From positions 461,501-525,500 of the forward strand of contig NZ_FZNV01000001.1 in the NCBI RefSeq assembly GCF_900188415.1: a stretch of DNA of 64,000 nt. The letters are read 5' to 3'. Each line of letters starts with the position of its first letter. Position 1 is the stretch's first letter. A model generated the notes under the pieces. It saw only the letters and a program-made list of their open reading frames with translations, had not been told where the DNA came from and ran no database searches. Shown here one piece after another: positions 26,940-34,852 of the stretch. A program made the position numbers and the translations under genes. This stretch comes from Maribacter sedimenticola (GTDB lineage: Bacteria > Bacteroidota > Bacteroidia > Flavobacteriales > Flavobacteriaceae).

Positions 26940-28883
26940 CTAATAACCCGGATTTTGCATGGCTTGTTTTTCATCTGCTGTCAAGGTTCTACCTTCGGTA
27001 TATATACCGTCCAAGAATGTCTGGGGTATAGGTCTTAATACATGATGGTCCTTAATATTTGGTGCAGCTTCAGGGTTAAACGCAATAGTTCTTTCAACCA
27101 AGGTCAATGTTCTGCTCAAATCTTCCCATCGGTGCCATTCCCCACAAAGTTCCCTTGTACGTTCATTTAATACTAGGTTCAACATACGGTCATATTCACC
27201 ACTAATACCTAATTTGTTGAAAATTGCTTCATCTTCCGCTGGTAAATTATTGATGTCCGTAATGGTAAGGTCAGTGGCATCCGTAGTTACAGGAATATTG
27301 TTGGATTCATAGTATGAATTTTCCTTTATGTATGAATTATCCTCTACCGGTTGGCTGAATTCGGATGTTGGGTAAGCCTCGGCACCATCGGTATAAAATG
27401 CCCTGTCCTCACCATTTTTATAAGCGCCCCTATTTCTTACGGCATTGATATAATCCAGACCTTCACCATAAGCGCCCATTCTTATTTTTGCCTCTGCGGC
27501 CATTAGATAGGTTTCTGCCGATCTGGCTAAAATCTCATCACGTAAGCCCCTGTTATCATTTATGGAACTTCTTGATGAATCAAAATGCTTGGATAAAGAA
27601 GGAAATCTAGGGTTTGGCAATAAACCAACACCATCTTCCGCATAGGCAACATATACATGGGGTATGGTCTTGCCATTGTATAGTATGTCTGGATTATTGT
27701 TGTTTATCGTAAGGTCAAAACGGTCATCATCTGGTGTATTTATAATATACATAATTCCCAAGTCCTCCCCTGCGGTATACTCCACGCCATCAAAAACACC
27801 ACCTCTGTTTACCCTGTGTTTGGTTCTAAAGGTTTTCCAGAACCGCGAATCGTTGACATGATCAAAAACATCATACGTAAAATAGGTGGCGGCCAGTCGA
27901 CTATAGGGCCTCATACCTGTTAAATCTCTTTTCATCATGGGTAGATCATCATACCTTGCGGTAAACGGAACGGTGCTAAAATTAGAAGTTGCCAATGACC
28001 TATCCCTACTAAACTGTGCGGAAAGTATTAGTTCAGGTAAAAACTCATTGGGACCGTCCGGTTCCGTATAGTCCCATAATTCTTGATAATTGGCAGCTAA
28101 CGGATGGTTGGCGATTACTTCATCGGACAATCTTACAACAGCCTGTAGATCTGCCGTTTTTGTTTCTCCGTTCCAAGAATCGTTGATTTCGCTTGCTCTG
28201 GTCAAATAAGCCTTTGCCAAATAATGTGCTGCGGCATCCTTACTGATCTGTGCCGGAAAAACGACGGCATTGTCCAGTAGTTCATACGCCTTAGTGAAAT
28301 CCTCTATTACCTGTGCTAGTACTTCTTCTGCAGATGCCCTGGTAAATTCAAGTTCCACTGTGGTACTTACGGTTAACTTTAATGGTACCCCGCCATACTG
28401 TCTTACTAATTTTAAATAATTATAGGCTCTTAGGAAATGTGCCTCGCCCAATGCCGTTTTCTTGACTGCTGGATTATCTGAGTCTATGGCGTTTATAGAC
28501 TCGATCAATTGGTTGGTCATGGCTATACCAGCATAAAAGTTATCCCATGGCTCCTCAGCTTGTGTACGTGTGGTGATGACTACAGAGTTGAACCTGCTGT
28601 CATAATTGTTCCACGGACTATTGGTGTCATCCCCGCCAACATGAAACTCGTCGGTTCCATAATTGGTGGTGGCAAATTGCTGTTCTGAAGGAAATGTCGA
28701 TGCCAAAACCTTATAAGTTGCCCCTGTCGCCAAGGAAAGAATACCTTCTTCCGTTTCAAAAAATTCGTTGCTTCGCTGTGTGGTCAGTTCTTCTTCCAAA
28801 AAATCGTCACTACAAGAACTAAGGTACCCTACTAGCAGTAATGCGGTACATATGTTAACAATGTGTTTTTTATAATTTTTCAT
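26940..28883 (-). CDS. SusD/RagB-family glycan-binding lipoprotein (pair 2)
   Basis: 647 residues, longer than the first SusD. Lipoprotein signal ending GYLSSC, then SDDFLEEEL, a strongly acidic surface-export-like stretch. SusD hallmarks: LGEAHFLRAYNYLKLVRQYGGVP, ETYLMAAEAKIRMGAYGEGLDYINAVRNR and LNERTRELCGEWHRWEDLSR, ending QAMQNPGY. Cell-surface partner of SusC pair 2, 32 bp downstream of it. The extra ~120 residues relative to pair 1 suggest a different binding surface and therefore a different oligosaccharide. Confidence 0.96.
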   Translation of the reverse strand: MKNYKKHIVNICTALLLVGYLSSCSDDFLEEELTTQRSNEFFETEEGILSLATGATYKVLASTFPSEQQFATTNYGTDEFHVGGDDTNSPWNNYDSRFNSVVITTRTQAEEPWDNFYAGIAMTNQLIESINAIDSDNPAVKKTALGEAHFLRAYNYLKLVRQYGGVPLKLTVSTTVELEFTRASAEEVLAQVIEDFTKAYELLDNAVVFPAQISKDAAAHYLAKAYLTRASEINDSWNGETKTADLQAVVRLSDEVIANHPLAANYQELWDYTEPDGPNEFLPELILSAQFSRDRSLATSNFSTVPFTARYDDLPMMKRDLTGMRPYSRLAATYFTYDVFDHVNDSRFWKTFRTKHRVNRGGVFDGVEYTAGEDLGIMYIINTPDDDRFDLTINNNNPDILYNGKTIPHVYVAYAEDGVGLLPNPRFPSLSKHFDSSRSSINDNRGLRDEILARSAETYLMAAEAKIRMGAYGEGLDYINAVRNRGAYKNGEDRAFYTDGAEAYPTSEFSQPVEDNSYIKENSYYESNNIPVTTDATDLTITDINNLPAEDEAIFNKLGISGEYDRMLNLVLNERTRELCGEWHRWEDLSRTLTLVERTIAFNPEAAPNIKDHHVLRPIPQTFLDGIYTEGRTLTADEKQAMQNPGY

Positions 28884-28915
28884 GTGTTGTTTATTTTATT
28901 AGTCAAGCTGATTTT

Positions 28916-31900
28916 TTAAAATTCTACGTTCATTCCTACGGTGAAACCTCTATTGGATGCAGAGTTACCAAGGGAGTATCCTTGAGAGTTATTGGCCGGT
29001 CTTGTAACATCTAGATCGATCCAATCAACTTTTGAGAAAATAAAACCGGGATTTTGGGCCTGTACATAAAAACGTAGTTTGGATAGTCCAATATCACTCG
29101 TAATTTTTTGTGGTAAATTATATCCTAAGGATACGTTTCTTACCTTAATAAAAGAACCGCTTCTATAACCTAACGTGCCAAAATAAGTGTCCCCGAAACC
29201 TGCAGAATAGATGGGTTTCTGATATTCAGAATCTGTATTGTTAGGCGTGTAATAATCTACTTTTCTAGAATTATATCTACCTACCAAACCTTCACCGCCA
29301 GTGTTATAGGTATAACCAAAACGTCCAAATAGGAAGAACGAAAGCTCTAGGTCCTTATATTTAAAGGTATTTGTAAGGCCTAAAATATATTTTGGAATAG
29401 TATTGCCTATGATTACCCTATCATTGTTCGCATCAATTACATAATCGCCATTTTGATCTACCGGACGGGCATTACCAGGTGAAAAGGTATGTCCGTTAGC
29501 ATTGAACAATGCAATTTCCGCAGCATCTGATTCCTGCCATATACCATTGGATGCATAACCATAGATTACGCCCAATGATTCCCCAATGAACCAATTGTTG
29601 TTGATGTCGTCTTCCTTGCCATTGGCCAGCTCAACAATTTCATTTTCTTGCCAAGATGCACTGATATCCGTAGACCATTGAAAATCCTCTGTTCTAACGT
29701 TTACCGTATTCAGGGTCAAATCTATACCGTTGCTTTTTGTTTCCCCAACATTGGCAAATGTATTGATATACCCAGTAATTGATGGAATTGATTTTCTAAG
29801 CAATAGGTCCGTAGTATTGGAGGTATAGTAATCCATGCTTCCGGATACTCTGCCTGTAAAAAAGGAAAAATCCAACCCATAATTGTATTGTGTGGTTTTT
29901 TCCCAGCCCAGTTCTTGATTGGCAAGTGTTTCATCTAATTGTACGCCAGAAACAGCTGTTGATCCTACAGGATAGAATAGGGGAAGTAGTCCTCCTTTTG
30001 TGGAGTATGCGTCTATAGCGGCATTACCCGTAACACCTACACCTGCCCTAAGTTTTAGCTGATCGATCCAGTTAGAGTCGGCAAGAAAATTTTCCTGATC
30101 TATACTCCAACCTAAGGCAGCACTTGGGAAGAAAGCACCTTTGTTTCCTTCGGCCAACTGAGAAGCACCGTCATACCTTCCAGATACGGTCAGTAAATAT
30201 TTATTATCGAAACCATAGTTTAAACGGGCCATATATGAAAGCAATTGCCTTTCGGTTAAATCAGAATCATAACTTGAGAGTGCAACGTTATCGGCACTAA
30301 GAGCGTTCCATTTTTGACTCGCAAAGGGGATATTGTCCGCTGCCATAAAATTGGACTCTTCAATGAATTGGGTCTGACTTTGTAAAAGTGTTGCACCAAG
30401 GTCATGTTTTCCAAATGTCCTGTTATAGAGCAAAAGGTTGTCCAAGGTATAGGATAATCGTTGTCTCTTACGTAAAGCGGCATAACTGGAACCAGTTCTT
30501 ATGACCGATTGACCATCTAAATAGCTGCCATTTCTATAGGTTTCTATATCCGGACCAAAGTTTGTCCTGAATTTTAGTCCTTCCCAGGCAGAACCAAATG
30601 CCCCAAAATCTAACTGGGCGTAAAAGCTTGCAAAAGCCCTTAGGGTTACCCGTTGGTCCTGTGAATAATCCACCTCGTTAATAATGGTCTTTACCGCAAT
30701 GTCCCCGCCTGGGAATTCAATTCTATTGCCTTCACTATCATAAGGGAGCGTATATTGAAAAATAGACCTTGCACTTTGGTAAAGTCCACTTTGGGCCGAA
30801 ACACCTACGTTACCTGAAGTGGATTGTCCATATTCCTGAGTACTGTAGGAGGTATTGATATTTCCTCCAAATGTAAACCACTCCGTAGGTGTCAACTCAA
30901 CGCTAACGTTGGCATTGTAACGCTCGTAACTTTGGCCCACTACACTACCGGTGTTATTGATATACCCAAACGAACCGTACGCCTTCATTTTTTCAGAACC
31001 ACCACTGGCACTTAGGGTATGTTGATTTGTAAACCCTGTTTGGGTTACAAAATCGGTAAAATCGGTCGTGATTAATTTGGTACCGTCCCAGGTGCCACCT
31101 TCCCAACCTCTTAGAATGTTGTTGAATGCCGTATCATCACCAGAAAAAATGGCCTCGTCATTTGCAATAGTGGGTTGGTCGCCTCTAGGGAAAGTGTCAG
31201 GGTTTTCATAATATTTGGCCCATCTTCTATATTCCACAAATTCACCTGCGTTAAACTGTGGTGCTGCTTCGTTCAGGGTCTGGGTCGTTATTGCCGTATT
31301 ATAGCTTAAGGTAAACCGCCCTGATTTTCCTCTTTTGGTAGTTACGATTACAACACCGTTTGCACCACGTGAACCATAAATGGCCGTTGCGGATGCATCC
31401 TTTAAAATATCGATAGATTCAATATCCGTAGGATTTATATTATCTATTCCACCGGATATAAGCGGAATACCGTCCAATACATAAAGAGGGGCGTTAGACG
31501 CAGAAAGCGATCGTTGTCCCCTAATGGTAATACTTCCTATACTACCTGGTCGTTCATTGGATGAAATATCAACACCTGCGGCCTTTCCTTGCATAGCCTC
31601 AATGGCATTGTTTACGGGCCTTGAGTTGATATCTTCAGAGGATACACTAACTATTGATCCCGTAACATCTGATTTTTTAGTGGTACCATACCCTACGACG
31701 ACAACTTCGTCCAAAAGGGCACTATCTTCTTCCATAGAAATGTCATAGGTGGAATTTGCACCTATTAAAAGTTCCAAGGGCTTATACCCAATAGAGCTGA
31801 ACACCAATGTTTGGCCTGCCGATGCGTCAATGGAATATTCTCCGTCAAAATTTGCACTGGTACCTGTATTGGTACCTTTTATAACAATATTTACACCCGG

Positions 31901-32029
31901 TAGAGGAATACCGGAATTATCGGTAATTACGCCCGATATGGTTTTTTCCTGGGCACTAATACCCAGCGAAATCAAGAAAAAACATAAGAACAATGTTTTT
32001 TTGAAATTAAGTCGATTTAAGTTTTTCAT
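28916..32029 (-). CDS. SusC/RagA-family TonB-dependent outer-membrane transporter (pair 2)
   Basis: 1037 residues. Signal peptide ending LGISAQ, carboxypeptidase-regulatory-like domain (ISGVITDNSGIPLPGVNIV), TonB box region (LDEVVVVGYGTT), plug (IEAMQGKAAGVDISS, KDASATAIYGSRGANGV) and barrel to the C-terminal Phe. No STN domain. With the partner SusD it forms a second importer in the same locus, transcribed from its own promoter and closed by its own terminator at 26880-26902. It therefore forms a two-gene unit independent of the enzyme operon. Confidence 0.96.
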   Translation of the reverse strand: MKNLNRLNFKKTLFLCFFLISLGISAQEKTISGVITDNSGIPLPGVNIVIKGTNTGTSANFDGEYSIDASAGQTLVFSSIGYKPLELLIGANSTYDISMEEDSALLDEVVVVGYGTTKKSDVTGSIVSVSSEDINSRPVNNAIEAMQGKAAGVDISSNERPGSIGSITIRGQRSLSASNAPLYVLDGIPLISGGIDNINPTDIESIDILKDASATAIYGSRGANGVVIVTTKRGKSGRFTLSYNTAITTQTLNEAAPQFNAGEFVEYRRWAKYYENPDTFPRGDQPTIANDEAIFSGDDTAFNNILRGWEGGTWDGTKLITTDFTDFVTQTGFTNQHTLSASGGSEKMKAYGSFGYINNTGSVVGQSYERYNANVSVELTPTEWFTFGGNINTSYSTQEYGQSTSGNVGVSAQSGLYQSARSIFQYTLPYDSEGNRIEFPGGDIAVKTIINEVDYSQDQRVTLRAFASFYAQLDFGAFGSAWEGLKFRTNFGPDIETYRNGSYLDGQSVIRTGSSYAALRKRQRLSYTLDNLLLYNRTFGKHDLGATLLQSQTQFIEESNFMAADNIPFASQKWNALSADNVALSSYDSDLTERQLLSYMARLNYGFDNKYLLTVSGRYDGASQLAEGNKGAFFPSAALGWSIDQENFLADSNWIDQLKLRAGVGVTGNAAIDAYSTKGGLLPLFYPVGSTAVSGVQLDETLANQELGWEKTTQYNYGLDFSFFTGRVSGSMDYYTSNTTDLLLRKSIPSITGYINTFANVGETKSNGIDLTLNTVNVRTEDFQWSTDISASWQENEIVELANGKEDDINNNWFIGESLGVIYGYASNGIWQESDAAEIALFNANGHTFSPGNARPVDQNGDYVIDANNDRVIIGNTIPKYILGLTNTFKYKDLELSFFLFGRFGYTYNTGGEGLVGRYNSRKVDYYTPNNTDSEYQKPIYSAGFGDTYFGTLGYRSGSFIKVRNVSLGYNLPQKITSDIGLSKLRFYVQAQNPGFIFSKVDWIDLDVTRPANNSQGYSLGNSASNRGFTVGMNVEF

Positions 32030-32048
32030 AGATTGTTAAGTTATTTTG

Positions 32049-32062
32049 TGTAATCGATTGTA
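32049..32062. promoter_or_regulatory. near-palindromic operator candidate in susC (pair 2) leader
   Basis: TGTAATCGATTGTA, 13 of 14 bases identical to the element before susC pair 1, ~8-21 nt after the predicted transcription start. Confidence 0.5.
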
Positions 32063-32075
32063 CAATATGGAATCA

Positions 32076-32126
32076 TGAAATTATATATTAAAGAAATATG
32101 TACTATCCTGTACTTACCTGAGAAAA
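32076..32126 (-). promoter_or_regulatory. predicted promoter of susC/susD pair 2
   Basis: Minus-strand motif TCTCAGGTAAGTACAGGAT (core at 32114-32105), with TAATTTCA (32083-32076) starting 31 bp after the first core base. It shares 18 of 19 bases of the motif with the other susC promoter although the flanks differ. Confidence 0.68.
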
Positions 32127-32285
32127 TTGTTAAAATGAAAATTTATACAAATATGTTTTATCATATTCGTAAAATAGCTGTAAAATATTCTGTTAAAAGC
32201 AACCTTATAATCTTATGCCTATGCTTATAAATTGAGGTATTTGAATTAATGGAAACTGTAAAAACTACTGCTCAATAACAGGGTA

Positions 32286-34709
32286 CTATTTTACAATTTT
32301 AACATCTTGAAGTTCATGGGCGGAAACCTCTATCTGTAAAACACCATTGGTATAATTCAATTGAGAAATATTCATGCTATTATTGTTAATGGCAATACTT
32401 GATGGTTTTTTGGATAGATGTATTGTTAAAGTATAGGTGGCAATACTGGAAACATAGGAACCTTTTGGTTGTTGAATTTTAATATGTACGTATTCTTCAG
32501 ATTCTTCAGTCTCTATAATTGTAGTCGCAAATTCGCCACTTGTATAATTTAATGATTTACCATCATCTGCATATAATGTAAAAGCACTTTTTCCTTTAGG
32601 GTATAGGTGTAGGTCAATATTGGTAATCTCATTTTCACCTATATAGTTTTGAGATTTTTGCATCGGTATTATCGCTCCTCCCTTTATGAAAATCGGAATT
32701 TGGTCCAATGGGCAAAGAACACTAATATGTTGTTTTCCTTGAAACACTTCTTTGGTCCAATAATTTGTCCATTCGCCTTCTGGTAGATAAACAACTCTGG
32801 TTTTTGCGCCTTTATCAACTACAGGGCATACCATCATACTTTCACCCAATAGATACTGGTCTGTAATTTCATATGTATTGGCATCATCTTGATTGTCCAA
32901 TACCAAGGCACGCATTAATGGTTTTCCTGTATTGTGGTTTTGGTATGCCGTGCTGTATAAGTACGGAATTAATTGGTATCTAAATTCATCATAGAATTTG
33001 AATATTCGAGTAGCTTCTTCGCCGTAATTCCAAGGCTCTTTATAATTTGGATGCTCCATGCCAAATAAATGCGCGATCGGACTCAATAATCCAAATTGGG
33101 TCCAGCGAATGTATAATTCGGGGTCGGCAACGTGTTCAAATCCTCCCATACAGTGCGCCCAATTACCCACACCGGATAACCCAATGTTTAATCCGGCCTT
33201 GATTACAGGTTCAAAATATTGCCATTCGCTTGGCCAATCTCCCGCAAAAATAAAGGGGTAGCGTTGTATACCGGCATACCCTTCTCGGGTGTGGTTCATT
33301 CCACGAATTTTATTATACTCTTGAAATTTCTCAAATGGTGCTTTAGCGTAGGCCAACGGAAAAAGGTTATGTAACGACTTTATCTCTTCTCCTTGCGGAC
33401 CAACTTTATCACTTTCATTCGCTTTATGTCCAAAAGCACTGCCTTCATCTGTTTTTAAGAACATGGCACCTTGGTCGGCCACATTTTTCACCCCTTCTTT
33501 CCACCACCAATCCACTGATTTTTTATCAAAGAAATTGACAAACTCACCTTCTCCATTTTCTTCGGGATATACATAGCCACCTTTTCGTGCCTTATCCAGC
33601 AATCTATAGGTTTTTCCATTGTCAAAACGTGGGCGTAAATGAAGTCCTACCGCATTTAAGTTCAACGCATATAAACTATCGAACATGGCCTTAGGATTTT
33701 TGAAGGTTTCCCGCCATTCAAAAGTAGTAGCGCCCTTGCCACCATTTTCGCCAAAGAACCTCCAAGTGGAATCTAAGTGCAGCACATCTAAAGGAATACC
33801 TAATGTCCTGAATTTTTTGGCAAGATCAATTACATATTGTGTTGAGGTTTCCGCTTCATGTCCCCATGTGCCTCCGCTATAGGTGCCAACATGTAGTCCC
33901 AGGGCGAATTTAGGTAACAGAGGAGATTTTCCGGTAATGTTGGTATAGGTGTCAAGCAAGGTTGAAAAATCAGGACCATACATTACGTAATAATCCAATT
34001 CACCTCCTTCGGCATTGAAAGAAAAGGTATCATTTGAGCTATGCCCCATATCCCAATTGGTTGGGTGAGCGTTATGCAAGAATAACCCATAGCCTGCAGT
34101 ACTCATGAAAAAAGGTACTGGTGAGTAGTTTGCTTCAAGCGGATTATATGCCCCAATAATGTGCGGTAGCCCTTGACCTCTACCTACATTCAAACGTAGT
34201 TTTTTACCGCGTCGGTCAAGAAAATCCATGCGTTCTCCAAAACCAAAAAAGTGTTCGTCTGGTTGTAGTTTAAAAGTTGTTCCGGTATGTTCACTAGAAG
34301 TATATGAGCTACTGTTATGTTTGTTTTTATGTTCTTCTAAAAGCACTTTTCCGTTCCGGTCTAATATGGAAATCGCAAAAGGTTTCTTGCCAATTTTTAA
34401 TTTAATTTTATCCGTTGAAAATTCGAGTTCTTGATCGTTTTCTTTCTTGTTATAATTTACTTGAGGCCAATCATAGCGGACTACCATCCAAGGTTCGTTC
34501 TCTGCAAATTCCCCGTTCCAAGAAGTTCTAATGCGCGCCGCATCGGTTGAAATAAATTCAATTTTTACTTGACCATTACTAGTCCTTAGTGTTATTTCAT
34601 TACCGGTTTCAGATTGTATTTCTTCAAAGTTGCCTAAAAAAGTTTGTGCAGTGGCGCAAAAACTAAAGGTGAAAATGCAAAAAATAAGAGATAAACGTAA
34701 AAATTTCAT
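32286..34709 (-). CDS. GH31 family glycoside hydrolase, secreted
   Basis: 807 residues from the ATG at 34709 (a TTG two codons earlier is ignored). Signal peptide ending FCATAQ. N-terminal beta-sandwich with FFGFGERMD, catalytic barrel from ~residue 255 with VLHLDSTW, FLKTDEG (nucleophile Asp421) and IFAGDWPSEW (acid/base Asp491), then C-terminal beta domains (LYADDGKSLNY). GH31 members are alpha-glucosidases, alpha-xylosidases, alpha-galactosidases and relatives; the nucleophile motif KTDEG does not settle which. It is a single-gene unit divergent from GH106, with promoters back to back, so it belongs to the PUL regulon. Substrate likely an alpha-linked side-chain sugar (inference). Confidence 0.92.
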   Translation of the reverse strand: MKFLRLSLIFCIFTFSFCATAQTFLGNFEEIQSETGNEITLRTSNGQVKIEFISTDAARIRTSWNGEFAENEPWMVVRYDWPQVNYNKKENDQELEFSTDKIKLKIGKKPFAISILDRNGKVLLEEHKNKHNSSSYTSSEHTGTTFKLQPDEHFFGFGERMDFLDRRGKKLRLNVGRGQGLPHIIGAYNPLEANYSPVPFFMSTAGYGLFLHNAHPTNWDMGHSSNDTFSFNAEGGELDYYVMYGPDFSTLLDTYTNITGKSPLLPKFALGLHVGTYSGGTWGHEAETSTQYVIDLAKKFRTLGIPLDVLHLDSTWRFFGENGGKGATTFEWRETFKNPKAMFDSLYALNLNAVGLHLRPRFDNGKTYRLLDKARKGGYVYPEENGEGEFVNFFDKKSVDWWWKEGVKNVADQGAMFLKTDEGSAFGHKANESDKVGPQGEEIKSLHNLFPLAYAKAPFEKFQEYNKIRGMNHTREGYAGIQRYPFIFAGDWPSEWQYFEPVIKAGLNIGLSGVGNWAHCMGGFEHVADPELYIRWTQFGLLSPIAHLFGMEHPNYKEPWNYGEEATRIFKFYDEFRYQLIPYLYSTAYQNHNTGKPLMRALVLDNQDDANTYEITDQYLLGESMMVCPVVDKGAKTRVVYLPEGEWTNYWTKEVFQGKQHISVLCPLDQIPIFIKGGAIIPMQKSQNYIGENEITNIDLHLYPKGKSAFTLYADDGKSLNYTSGEFATTIIETEESEEYVHIKIQQPKGSYVSSIATYTLTIHLSKKPSSIAINNNSMNISQLNYTNGVLQIEVSAHELQDVKIVK

Positions 34710-34734
34710 ATTCAAAAGTTACAGTGTGATGGGG

Positions 34735-34785
34735 GTAAGTTACAGGTAGAAAATATTGATTGTATCCTGTACTATGCTGTCAGTA
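34735..34785 (-). promoter_or_regulatory. predicted promoter of GH31
   Basis: Minus-strand motif GACAGCATAGTACAGGAT (core at 34773-34764), with TAACTTAC (34742-34735) starting 31 bp after the first core base. Forms an inverted pair with the GH106 motif across 11 bp. Confidence 0.6.
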
Positions 34786-34796
34786 ATTTGATTTTG

Positions 34797-34847
34797 TATT
34801 TTCAGCATAGCACAGGATGGTCATGTTTGTGAATGATGTTATTTTAG
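34797..34847 (+). promoter_or_regulatory. predicted promoter of the GH106 operon
   Basis: TTTTCAGCATAGCACAGGAT (core 34809-34818), with TATTTTAG (34840-34847) starting 31 bp after the first core base. The predicted transcription start falls at or next to the ATG at 34853. Confidence 0.6.
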
Positions 34848-34852
34848 GGGCT

